A stretch of 64,000 nt of DNA from Phycisphaerae bacterium (lineage in GTDB: Bacteria > Planctomycetota > Phycisphaerae > UBA1845), in NCBI GenBank assembly GCA_029260015.1, contig JAJDEB010000007.1, forward strand, positions 182,306 to 246,305, given 5' to 3'. This document shows, one piece after another, positions 45,452-53,810 of this stretch (the first letter of the stretch is position 1; each line of letters opens with the position of its first letter). Under the pieces are notes generated by a model that was not told the DNA's origin, made no database searches, and was given only the letters and a program-made list of their open reading frames with translations. Both the position numbers and the translations under genes were made by a program.

Positions 45452-46300
45452 GTGTCCGTTCGATCAGAATCAGAGGCCCGTGCCTTGGCCATCAAATGCG
45501 CTCAAATTGACAAAGTGAAAATCGGTGCCGGCCAACCGCTGGCGATCATTGCCGGACCGTGCGTGATCGAATCGCGCGACCATACCCTAAAGATGGCCGA
45601 CGCCATCGCCCCGATCTGTCGGCGGTTGAACGTGCCGCTGGTTTTCAAAGCCAGCTTCGACAAAGCCAATCGAACCAGCGCCAACGCGTATCGAGGTCCG
45701 GGACTTGAGAAAGCCATCAGTATCTTTTCGGAGATCGGTCACGAAATGGGCCTGCCCGTAACGACCGACGTCCACCTGCCCGACCAGGTTGCACCGCTCG
45801 CACCCGTCGTCGATTGCTTGCAGATACCAGCGTTTCTTTGCCGGCAGACGGACCTGCTCGTCGCAGCCGCCACCACCGGTCGCTGCGTCAACGTCAAGAA
45901 GGGGCAGTTCATGGCCCCGGAGCAGATGGGTCCGGCGATCAAGAAGATCATCGCGACTGGTAATGAAAACGCCTTACTGACAGAGCGTGGCACTTTTTTT
46001 GGATACGGACGCCTCGTCAACGACATGACCGCGATTCCACAGCTAAGAGAGATCGCCCCGGTCGTTTTCGATGCAACGCACAGTTGTCAGCACCCGGGCG
46101 CAGACGGTGACAAGACCGGCGGCAATCGCCAGTACATCAAGACGCTGGCCCTCTCTGCGATTGCAGCAGGTGCAGACGCACTATTTCTAGAAGTTCACGA
46201 CGATCCGGATTCTGCATTAAGCGACGCCGCCACGCAATTACCACTGGATTTGTTCGAGTCGCTTCTTCAGGATTGTGTCCGATTGCGCGAAGCGCTGTAG
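45452..46300 (+). CDS. kdsA: 3-deoxy-8-phosphooctulonate synthase
   Basis: The 282-residue enzyme has LAIIAGPCVIESRDHTLKMA, VFKASFDKANRTSANAYRGP, LQIPAFLCRQTDLLVAAATT, NVKKGQFMAPEQM and FDATHSCQHPGADGDKTGGN, all KdsA signatures. It condenses PEP with arabinose 5-phosphate to Kdo 8-phosphate, the precursor of the Kdo of lipopolysaccharide, and so implies an LPS-bearing outer membrane. The Cys in DATHSCQHPG and the Cys of AGPCVIES are consistent with the metal-dependent class. GTG 45452 is the first start and has no good ribosome binding site, so the N-terminus is uncertain. The stop codon lies at the left edge of repeat A5. Confidence 0.95.
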   Translation: MSVRSESEARALAIKCAQIDKVKIGAGQPLAIIAGPCVIESRDHTLKMADAIAPICRRLNVPLVFKASFDKANRTSANAYRGPGLEKAISIFSEIGHEMGLPVTTDVHLPDQVAPLAPVVDCLQIPAFLCRQTDLLVAAATTGRCVNVKKGQFMAPEQMGPAIKKIIATGNENALLTERGTFFGYGRLVNDMTAIPQLREIAPVVFDATHSCQHPGADGDKTGGNRQYIKTLALSAIAAGADALFLEVHDDPDSALSDAATQLPLDLFESLLQDCVRLREAL

Positions 46301-46362
46301 GGTGCGGCTTGCCGCACCGTTTATCTGATGCGGTTAACAGGTGCGGCCAGCCACACCCTACA
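46297..46362. repeat. Inverted repeat A5, variant of the A family
   Basis: The left arm TAGGGTGCGGCTTGCCGCAC starts at the kdsA stop and the right arm GTGCGGCCAGCCACACCCTA pairs with it imperfectly. Compared with A1 to A4 the GGTGGGC core is replaced by GGTGCGG, but the outer TAGGGTG and the size (66 bases) are the same. Confidence 0.8.
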
Positions 46363-46394
46363 ATTCATCATCATATTACATCGGAGCATCAACC

Positions 46395-46811
46395 GTGAAG
46401 AATCGTTTCAACACCATGCTTGCATGCCTCATCGTCACCGCAGCAATCACCGGCTGCGCTCAAACGAAAGACACCACCGACGCACAAATCGCCCCACCAC
46501 CGGACCCACATTACATCTACTACATCCACCCGGTCCGCGAAGGCTTCATCACCGAACCCACCCCCGACGAAGCCCGCAAAGTCGGCGCTCACTTCGAATA
46601 CCTCAAGAAACTAACCGCCGAAGGCACCGTCCAGCTCGCCGGCCCATCTACCGACCCGCCCTACACCGGAATCGTGATCCTCAAAGCCAAAGACCGCGAA
46701 ACAGCCGAAGCCATCATGAACAAAGACCCAGCCGTCCGAGGCGGCGTGTTTCGGGCAAGGCTCTCACCGATATCGCTTTCTTTGGTGGGAATCCTGACGC
46801 CAACACCGTAG
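46395..46811 (+). CDS. YciI-like small lipoprotein
   Basis: GTG 46395, preceded by GGAGCATCAACC, gives a 138-residue protein with a lipoprotein signal ending VTAAITGCAQT and a YCII-like domain: YYIHPVREGFITEPTPDEA, KLTAEGTVQLAGPSTDPPYT and GIVILKAKDRETAEAIMNKD, PAVRGGVFRARLSPI. YciI proteins are small dimeric ferredoxin-fold proteins of ill-defined role. Export as a lipoprotein is unusual for the family, which is mostly cytoplasmic. The region is C-rich on the plus strand compared with neighbours. Confidence 0.75.
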   Translation: MKNRFNTMLACLIVTAAITGCAQTKDTTDAQIAPPPDPHYIYYIHPVREGFITEPTPDEARKVGAHFEYLKKLTAEGTVQLAGPSTDPPYTGIVILKAKDRETAEAIMNKDPAVRGGVFRARLSPISLSLVGILTPTP

Positions 46812-46854
46812 AAAATTCTGACCAATTAGAATCGCCCCGCAACCAGCCGCCGAC

Positions 46855-47808
46855 ATGGAAAAACCAGCGCACAACATCGCCAAGTGTTACTCCTGCGGGT
46901 ACGACCTCAGGGGCCATGCGACATTGGCTGTCTGCCCGGAGTGCGGCGTCAGCAGCGACTTCGAAGCCATGGCAGAAGAAGCCGTCGCGCTGACAAAACG
47001 TCGTCGGCTATTCGTGCTTGATCCACTTGCAATGCTGCGCAAGAGACGCCGCGCGTGGTGGTGGGGATTGTCAGATCGGCGAGACCATTCAAGACGCGTC
47101 GCCAAACGCATCATCTTAATCTCAACTCTGATCGCAGGGCTGTTTGCCGTGACGCTTGGAACAACTTACATACGAGTAAACGTTAAACTCATCCGCCGTA
47201 ATCCGCATGGAATCCCCTCACGGATGTTCCATTTTGACCGACTACGGGGACCATTCGGGATATATCGCGCCCAGCAACTTTCGCCTGCCAATGCGGACGA
47301 CTATTTGGACGGCATGGAAGATGGTGAGACCAAATCGATTTATGCAAGAAGTATCGTACGCGGCACTTGGAATGACACCCTGCATTGTCTTGCAATATTC
47401 GCCCTTTGGGCCTTTCCATGTTGGGCGGTTCCCGCTTTTCTCATAGGCGAACGCGCCAAGAAAACAATCGATGATTCCGAGGTTCAACTGCGCCAGTCTG
47501 TTTACGCGGCACTGATTTACGAATCACCACGCATACTCTACTTGCTGATCGCCGTCTTTCTGACCTGGCCGATTGAACTGCTTGCAATCTGGATTGACCC
47601 CAGAATTCGGGTTCCACCGAATTACTTAGCGATCGCTTTAGGAATCTGCGTAGCATACAACGCGCTATCCTGGTATCAATCACTCCGCAGCGATTATGCT
47701 AGGGTCCTTGGAATGTCACATGTACGGGCTGGGTTCTTCACGGTTGGGGCGGCGGTCCTCCTGCCCGGAATGATTTACGGCGCGTACTACTGCGCCTTTA
47801 GAATTTAG
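46855..47808 (+). CDS. Zinc-ribbon membrane protein of unknown function
   Basis: The 317-residue protein starts with a four-Cys zinc ribbon, CYSCGYDLRGHATLAVCPEC, a motif seen at the start of many planctomycete membrane proteins. About four membrane helices follow (near 85-107, 180-200, 228-250 and 255-275, with another near the C-terminus), plus a periplasmic or cytoplasmic loop between the first two. No enzymatic motif seen. It follows the YciI-like gene by 43 bases and is convergent with the AHSA1-like gene. Confidence 0.75.
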   Translation: MEKPAHNIAKCYSCGYDLRGHATLAVCPECGVSSDFEAMAEEAVALTKRRRLFVLDPLAMLRKRRRAWWWGLSDRRDHSRRVAKRIILISTLIAGLFAVTLGTTYIRVNVKLIRRNPHGIPSRMFHFDRLRGPFGIYRAQQLSPANADDYLDGMEDGETKSIYARSIVRGTWNDTLHCLAIFALWAFPCWAVPAFLIGERAKKTIDDSEVQLRQSVYAALIYESPRILYLLIAVFLTWPIELLAIWIDPRIRVPPNYLAIALGICVAYNALSWYQSLRSDYARVLGMSHVRAGFFTVGAAVLLPGMIYGAYYCAFRI

Positions 47809-47838
47809 GACGATCAGATCACCTGCGAAGTCGATCGC

Positions 47839-48471
47839 TCAATGGCCGTCGAAACTTGCTCGCTTACCATTTTCCACGTAGTCGATGAGTTTCGCGTAAA
47901 GGCCTTCGTTTGCTGGAATGAAGAACTCCATTAACTTGTCATACGCCGGATCGTCGCGATATCCGACGCCGTATGACAGTATCCGCGTTCGGTTGTCGCT
48001 GATCGCCTCAAAGACGATGACATTCATCAAATTGTCGGCATCTTGTTTCATGATGTCCGGCCAACGCTCTGAGAGTTCCGCTCGCAACGTCAGAACTTTT
48101 TGCGGCACATAGTTGACGATATGCAGCGTGTTCGTTCCCGCGTCACCGATCTTTGCATTGGGCGTATAATGCGTTTGAATCGTTCCGCCGGCGCGCAGGT
48201 TAATCTTGACTGCCGGTGATGCCCATGCCGACCACCCGTCATCTGTTGTGTACGCATCCCAGACCTTTTCGATCCTCGCATTTAGAAGAACTTCCTGAAT
48301 CACAACGCGTTCACCGGCATCTGTCTTGATCATATTCGACGAAATTCTCTTGCTGGCTTCCTTGCTTTTTTCCTGCTCGTCACTGGCTGAAACTGGGTGA
48401 ATAAACCGAATCGCAATGACAGCCACAACCATGACAGTTACAAACGTGAACGGTATCTTTGACGTTTTCAT
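47839..48471 (-). CDS. Secreted AHSA1/SRPBCC-domain protein
   Basis: A 210-residue protein with an N-terminal signal or anchor (FTFVTVMVVAVIAIRFIHPV) and a START/SRPBCC domain of the AHSA1 type: VVIQEVLLNARIEKVWDAYT, TDDGWSAWASPAVKINLRAG, ISDNRTRILSYGVGY. Such domains bind hydrophobic ligands or chaperone partners. Export is unusual because most AHSA1 proteins are cytoplasmic. It is downstream of the AraC-type regulator on the same strand, with a 139-base gap. Confidence 0.8.
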   Translation of the reverse strand: MKTSKIPFTFVTVMVVAVIAIRFIHPVSASDEQEKSKEASKRISSNMIKTDAGERVVIQEVLLNARIEKVWDAYTTDDGWSAWASPAVKINLRAGGTIQTHYTPNAKIGDAGTNTLHIVNYVPQKVLTLRAELSERWPDIMKQDADNLMNVIVFEAISDNRTRILSYGVGYRDDPAYDKLMEFFIPANEGLYAKLIDYVENGKRASFDGH

Positions 48472-48610
48472 CTAACGATCCTTTCGGTAATCATGCGCGG
48501 CGCTCAAGGTAGACCGCGACTTCGCCAATGGTAAGTTCGCAGTATGGCACACGGTGAGTCAAACGTATTGAAGAATTTTCACCTTGGGCGAATCGGCAAC
48601 GAAAGCGGAA

Positions 48611-49435
48611 CTAATCGTCGGGGAAAAAATTTGGGCGATCGGGTCCTGTTGCATGAAACGATGCCGGACGAAATCCGGAAAACCCGTGAAACTCGCGGAT
48701 AAGGTGGGCTTGATCGCTGAAACCGAGTTCGACGCTGAGTTCAGACCAATTCACCTGAACCTTGTTTTGAATGGCCTCAAAAATCTGCGAAAGCCTAAAT
48801 ATCCTCTGGAGAGTTTTGGGCGTCACACCGACGAATTTGCGAAACTGATCGATAAAATGTTTTCGCGAAACGCAAGCCCCTTCGCCAATTTTATCGAGTC
48901 GCACTTCGCCCGGGTTGGCGATGATTTTCTGTACACCGTCAACCGTGTAATCCGGCGCTGCGAATTCTGCATTGTGCAAATCGGTCAACCAGTTTGCGGC
49001 TACTCTGATTCTCTGGATTGGGTCGGCAAGTTGCATGAGACGGTCACGAAGACTGAGTACCGATTCTCCAAAGACCGACTGGGCAGGAACAACCGTGTCG
49101 ACAAATTCGCTGGCCGGTCTGTGCGTAAACATGGCAGACGCGCCAGGTGCAATCTGAACGGCCAACAGTTTGCTTTCCTCGTCAGTGTCACCGATCGTTA
49201 TGTATTGCGTTTGAAGTCCCGACAGCCATGCTGCCCGGCAAACTTGCCGCACGGTGCCACTTTCGTTTTCGTAGATATGACGAGGACGGCCATCCAACTC
49301 AATCACCAGATTCATGCGACCGTTGGGCACAAGGCGCTCGCGTTTGTGCTCGGGCAAGTAACCATCAAGTGCAAACACGACTTCAATCGCACCTGCAAGC
49401 GGCGGTTCTTGTGGTATGAAGGGTGTATAGTTCAT
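48611..49435 (-). CDS. AraC-family transcriptional regulator
   Basis: From ATG 49435 (274 residues). The C-terminal part has the double HTH of AraC/XylS proteins: ACVSRKHFIDQFRKFVGVTP and LSVELGFSDQAHLIREFHGF with FSGFRPASF. The N-terminal part (about 1-120) resembles the short sensory domain of DUF6597-type AraC proteins (LVPNGRMNLVIELDG). It starts five bases after the stop of the flavoprotein-polyferredoxin gene, so the two are almost surely cotranscribed; it may regulate that gene or the AHSA1-like gene downstream (inference). Confidence 0.85.
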   Translation of the reverse strand: MNYTPFIPQEPPLAGAIEVVFALDGYLPEHKRERLVPNGRMNLVIELDGRPRHIYENESGTVRQVCRAAWLSGLQTQYITIGDTDEESKLLAVQIAPGASAMFTHRPASEFVDTVVPAQSVFGESVLSLRDRLMQLADPIQRIRVAANWLTDLHNAEFAAPDYTVDGVQKIIANPGEVRLDKIGEGACVSRKHFIDQFRKFVGVTPKTLQRIFRLSQIFEAIQNKVQVNWSELSVELGFSDQAHLIREFHGFSGFRPASFHATGPDRPNFFPDD

Positions 49436-49440
49436 TGCGC

Positions 49441-51837
49441 CTAGCCGTTTCCGCCGAGTACAGGCAGGCTGACCATTGTGCCCCCTTCTTTCATCTGTAC
49501 TGGCGAGGCGGCTAGGCGATCGTAAATGGGTTGATCTTTCGCGTCGAGTCTTCCGAAGGTCAGCACACCTGTCGGGCAACTTTGCACGCAGGCTGAGCAG
49601 CGGACGCATTCGGGGTCGCGCATGCCTAGACCTTTATTGGCGAAGTTCATGATGTCGATGCCTTGGTGGCAGACCGACGTGCAGACGTTGCAGGAGATAC
49701 ACTTTTTCTTGTCTGCGAAGATTCTGAAACGCGTGAACCGGGTGTAGATGTGCATCAGCGCGGCGAGCGGGCAGGCGAAGCGACACCATACGCGGCCGCT
49801 GAACCAGAAATAGCAGCCGACGCCGATCACACCGGCGAGCATCACATCGACGAGCCAATTGTAATTCAGATACGGAATTTTCTTATAAGCCTTGTCGTAA
49901 AGCGAACTCGCGAACGAATCGGGCATCGCCCAACCCACGATCCGCAGAAGCAGCAACAGAAACGCGAACAGCAGCACCACCTGTCCGACCATGTTCAGGC
50001 GATTCCACTTGGGTCCGTGCGGCATTTTGTGGCGATGTGCATCGCCCATCGTTTCGGCCAATGCTCCGCATGAACAAATCCAACCGCAATACGCGCCTTT
50101 GCCCCAGCGGCGGATGATCAGCGGAATCAGCACGAACGTTTGCAAAAATCCAATGATCAGCCAGCCCCACATCGGCTTGTCTGTGAATACGTTCGCGACG
50201 AACAGTGGCCAAGCGAGGATGAATCCGTACGACCGCCAATACGCACGCTCAACACCGACGTCGTCGTAGCGTTCAAAGAATTGATCGGCGAACGTCGCGC
50301 CAACCGCACCATCTGCGAACCAACCATTGCGCCCTGCCCACGGCAGCACGATTTCTGGTAACAGGAACAGCGGTATGACTTGAATGGTTATCAGCGTCCA
50401 GGTTTGCAATTTGACGTAGGGCGTTTTGCGCCGTCGTATTCGCCGCAATCCGAATGCGAAGACGCACAAGCAATAGGCCAACGAATAGTAGAAACCAGCC
50501 GACGACATCGATTTGCGAAGCGTGTAGAGCAAATTCGCCGGTCGCCTCGATGCCTCCGCAAACCAGCCGCCCACTGCATCCCACCAATTGCCAACATTTG
50601 CCGGAAACCAGCCGTGTTCCTTGAACCAGGTGCCAATCGGCAGTTCGGTCAGTTCCTTCTTCCAGTGATATAGCAAGATGCAGAAGAGCATAAACGAAGA
50701 AAACGCAACGATGCGGCTGACGGGCCATTCGCCGCGAATGGGGATGCCGCTGCGTCTGAAGAACCCCAGCGGTGGTTCGCGTCCGATCATTGAGAAGACG
50801 ACATCGTTGGGCAGCGTACTGACTTCTCCGCTTTGGTCTTTTAGTTCGACTTCAGTCTCGCGAATCTCGGCCACTTCAGTCGCCAGCGCCAAACAGACCG
50901 AGCCTTCGCCAACCTTTGCGCACATTTCGGGCGTAAACGATGTCGTTACGCGTTCGCTGCTGGGGTGCTCGACGCCAACCGATGCTTTCGGATTCGCCAC
51001 CATTTCGTGAAGCTGATCAATGTTTTCGGGTTTGGCGCGAGAGAGTTCTTCCCGGCGATAACTGAGCGTGACTTTTGCACCGGCGACGGCGAGCGCGATC
51101 GCGCACTCGATCGCAGAGTCACCACCCCCAACCACCAGCGCCGCCTTTCCCGAATAATCCTGCGGATCGTGCAAACGGTTATAGACTTTATCGAGCGATT
51201 CCCCTTTGACGCCAAGCTTTCGGAAGTTTCCACTGCGCCCAATCGCCACGATCACACGAAGCGCTTTGACATCGTCATCTTCGCTGGCAACATGCAGATG
51301 CAACACGCCCGATTTGCGCTCGATGAATTCGACTCGCGCTCGTGTTGTTTCGATCCCGGCATCATCACGCTGAGACTCGAGTTCTGCGACGAGGGCTTCC
51401 TTCACGTCAGCTTTGAATTGAACTTCACCCGCAGGAACCATCTCCGTTGGATAGGTGTAGATCGGTTTGCCCTTGGGAAAATTCACGATCGTCGAGAAGT
51501 CCTGCGCGGCTTCCAGGATCGTAAAATTCAAGCCGGCATTCTTGGCCTCTATAGCAGCCGACATGCCCGACACGCCTGCACCGATGATAGCCAGATCGTA
51601 GACGCCGTCTTCGCCACCCCGCTTCGCCGCAAAGTCGGGTTCCGCGAGAATGGCGTGGACCGCTTTCGCACCTGAGTCGGCTGAGAATTTCAGCAGCGGA
51701 ATACCCGTCAGGTCGCCCACCACGCGAACTCCGGGCAATTTGGTGGTCCCGTCTTCGTGGACATCGGGAAGTTTTTCGACGGTGCCTGCCGGCCAGGACG
51801 TGTGCAGCCAGCGCGTGTATCGTTTGATCGGGTTCAT
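49441..51837 (-). CDS. Fused flavin disulfide-reductase-like, membrane and polyferredoxin protein
   Basis: This 798-residue protein combines three modules. Residues about 78-350 are a thioredoxin-reductase-like FAD/NADPH unit (AIIGAGVSGMSAAIEAKNAG for FAD, ALVVGGGDSAIECAIALAVA for NADPH, no CxxC redox pair seen). Residues about 370-680 form six or seven membrane helices. The polyferredoxin module has YCGWICSCGALAETMG (584-598) and VWCRFACPLAALMH, as in NapH/NosR/CcoG proteins, and two 4Fe-4S motifs CISCNVCTSVCHQG (713-726) and CVRCSACVQSCPTG (744-756). The layout implies electron flow from NADPH through flavin to membrane iron-sulfur clusters or back. The acceptor is unknown. Confidence 0.85.
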   Translation of the reverse strand: MNPIKRYTRWLHTSWPAGTVEKLPDVHEDGTTKLPGVRVVGDLTGIPLLKFSADSGAKAVHAILAEPDFAAKRGGEDGVYDLAIIGAGVSGMSAAIEAKNAGLNFTILEAAQDFSTIVNFPKGKPIYTYPTEMVPAGEVQFKADVKEALVAELESQRDDAGIETTRARVEFIERKSGVLHLHVASEDDDVKALRVIVAIGRSGNFRKLGVKGESLDKVYNRLHDPQDYSGKAALVVGGGDSAIECAIALAVAGAKVTLSYRREELSRAKPENIDQLHEMVANPKASVGVEHPSSERVTTSFTPEMCAKVGEGSVCLALATEVAEIRETEVELKDQSGEVSTLPNDVVFSMIGREPPLGFFRRSGIPIRGEWPVSRIVAFSSFMLFCILLYHWKKELTELPIGTWFKEHGWFPANVGNWWDAVGGWFAEASRRPANLLYTLRKSMSSAGFYYSLAYCLCVFAFGLRRIRRRKTPYVKLQTWTLITIQVIPLFLLPEIVLPWAGRNGWFADGAVGATFADQFFERYDDVGVERAYWRSYGFILAWPLFVANVFTDKPMWGWLIIGFLQTFVLIPLIIRRWGKGAYCGWICSCGALAETMGDAHRHKMPHGPKWNRLNMVGQVVLLFAFLLLLLRIVGWAMPDSFASSLYDKAYKKIPYLNYNWLVDVMLAGVIGVGCYFWFSGRVWCRFACPLAALMHIYTRFTRFRIFADKKKCISCNVCTSVCHQGIDIMNFANKGLGMRDPECVRCSACVQSCPTGVLTFGRLDAKDQPIYDRLAASPVQMKEGGTMVSLPVLGGNG

Positions 51838-52020
51838 GAGAATCTTTGGATTCCATTTAGACGCGGATTGATTGCAAGATTCCCAAGTGTCACTCGGGAA
51901 TTGTTTCTCGAATTCTGCGGCTCGAAGCGACGATCCGCAAGCATCAATTTGAATTGGAGGATTTGGACAAGTGAATTGGGCCGGTCAAACCAGATTGCGA
52001 CATGATTTGGCAGGACAATA

Positions 52021-53556
52021 TCAACACGCGGTGTTGGAGTTGCTCGCGACTTGGTCCTCTGGGTTGGATCGTTTGTTTTGGTACATGGCGATGTCAACCC
52101 GTTCGATATACTTGTCAAGATCGAACGACGGAGAAACTGATTCGATCCATTCAGTTCCGACGCTGACGCGCACATTAAACTGCAGGTCGCGCCAAGAAAT
52201 CGGATTATCTGAAACGGCGGCGACCATGCGCTCGACGGCTAAGTAGCTTGCGTTTTCGGACAACCCCTCCAGCATGATCAGGAATTCATCACCACCCCAA
52301 CGGCAGACGAGTTCTTTGCCTCGAATGACCGACTGCAACCGTCGGGCGACGGCTTGCAAAACTTCATCGCCGCACGCGTGGCCGTAGTCATCGTTGAAAG
52401 CCTTGAAGTTTTCGAGATCAAACAGCGCCAGCCCCAATGACCGATTTCCCGCGCGAGCGCCATGAACCATACTTGCCGACTCACGGGCGAACCCATCACG
52501 ATTCAAGAGACCCGTCAGGGCATCATGGGTGGCGCGTTCCTCCGCGTCGCGATGCTTCGATTCGGTCTCAAGCATATGGCGCGTCAGGTATTGATTGTCT
52601 GCCGCCAATTTTTGACTTTCCAGGATCAGGTTGGTCGTCGCCTGTGAAAGAATCAAACACGCCCGTGCGGTCAAATCATGCAACGAAGACCCCTCGCTCT
52701 CACCACCCGAGAATAATTCCATCATCGAACTGAACTGGATTTCCACTTCGTCGACCAGTTGCTTTGCGCCGATCCAATGACTCGAGAACTTTTCCCCGAC
52801 AAGAACATCCAGCGACTGGAAGTCGTGTTGCGACCAACATCGAAAATCGTGCGGGAAGAAACCCATCGCCAACCCGATAGGATCGGTGCTGCGATTCATC
52901 TCGACACTAGGATCAACACCACGATGATGCTGGCGAATCGCTTCCGGCATCGGTTGCGGTAATCCGATTTTTTCTGCGAGACAAGCGCTGACCTCGGCGT
53001 GATCCATGCCAAATACGTCACGTTCGTATGCGAGACGCTTGGCCAAACCGACGTTTTCATCACGAAGTAGCCCTGCGTATTCAACACCGTCGCACGAAAC
53101 CATCAGCGCCACGCCGATGTCCTGGAGCAACCCCATCGTAAACGTATCTTCGGACCAGTCTTCGGCGAAACCCTTGGTGAGAAGTTCGCCAGCGCAAGCT
53201 TTGAGAAGTGCGGCTTGCCAAAATGCATGGCCGTCTTCGTCGCAGAGGTTCCAACCCAGATAGAGACCAGTGAGGCTGTGTGACACGCAAAGCGATTTGG
53301 CGTTGGACACGCCCAAGAGGCTGACGGCTTGGTTGACGCGGGTGATCTTTCGACTCAGCCCGAACCAAGCAGAATTTGCAAGGCCAAGAAATCGTGCACA
53401 GAGTGATGGATCGGTTGCGACCAATTCTGCAATATCTGCACATCCCGTTTCCGGATTGCGACATCGATCGATGATCTGTACGGCGACGGTCATCGAAGAC
53501 GGCAGATGTTGCGCCAATTCGATGCGTTGGCGCAGAATTTTAGCGGACCCAGTCAT
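52021..53556 (-). CDS. HDOD-GGDEF signalling protein
   Basis: From ATG 53556 (GAGGGGCCA upstream) the protein is 511 residues. Residues about 10-215 are an HDOD domain (LPSSMTVAVQIIDRCRNPET, DPSLCARFLGLANSAWFG, VNQAVSLLGVSNAKSLCV, DIGVALMVSC). A coiled linker leads to a GGDEF domain (about 335-500: THDALTGLLNRDGFARE, DLENFKAFNDDYGHACGDEV, CRWGGDEFLIMLEGL). The GGDEF motif is intact, so cyclic-di-GMP synthesis is plausible. Together with the PilZ kinase at 4.5-6.9 kb it shows use of cyclic-di-GMP signalling. Cytoplasmic, no membrane helix. Confidence 0.92.
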   Translation of the reverse strand: MTGSAKILRQRIELAQHLPSSMTVAVQIIDRCRNPETGCADIAELVATDPSLCARFLGLANSAWFGLSRKITRVNQAVSLLGVSNAKSLCVSHSLTGLYLGWNLCDEDGHAFWQAALLKACAGELLTKGFAEDWSEDTFTMGLLQDIGVALMVSCDGVEYAGLLRDENVGLAKRLAYERDVFGMDHAEVSACLAEKIGLPQPMPEAIRQHHRGVDPSVEMNRSTDPIGLAMGFFPHDFRCWSQHDFQSLDVLVGEKFSSHWIGAKQLVDEVEIQFSSMMELFSGGESEGSSLHDLTARACLILSQATTNLILESQKLAADNQYLTRHMLETESKHRDAEERATHDALTGLLNRDGFARESASMVHGARAGNRSLGLALFDLENFKAFNDDYGHACGDEVLQAVARRLQSVIRGKELVCRWGGDEFLIMLEGLSENASYLAVERMVAAVSDNPISWRDLQFNVRVSVGTEWIESVSPSFDLDKYIERVDIAMYQNKRSNPEDQVASNSNTAC

Positions 53557-53747
53557 TGGCCCCTCAACCAAGTGTGATTTGTCCTTCTTGCTGGACGTTA
53601 CGATACGTCTGCCAGCTTTCCCCTACTTGTTCGACACACCGAAGCAGCCGCCTTAGAGATTCTAGGGAAAGTTCCCCAGTTCTTACCATGCTGTTTTTTT
53701 CCGGACCACTGTGGGCTCACGGCCAACATCTACTCAAATATCGATTG

Positions 53748-53784
53748 AAAAAAAAGCCGCAGCGCGACATGAGCGCGCTGCGGC
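53748..53784 (-). terminator. Rho-independent terminator after the caspase-like gene
   Basis: Stem GCCGCAGCGC (53756-53765) with GCGCTGCGGC (53775-53784), perfect over 10 bp with a 9-base loop. Read on the minus strand it is followed by eight T residues (53755-53748). It lies 27 bases after the stop of the large secreted protein gene. Confidence 0.9.
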
Positions 53785-53810
53785 GTTGAAAGCATCATGC
53801 ATGGTGACGA

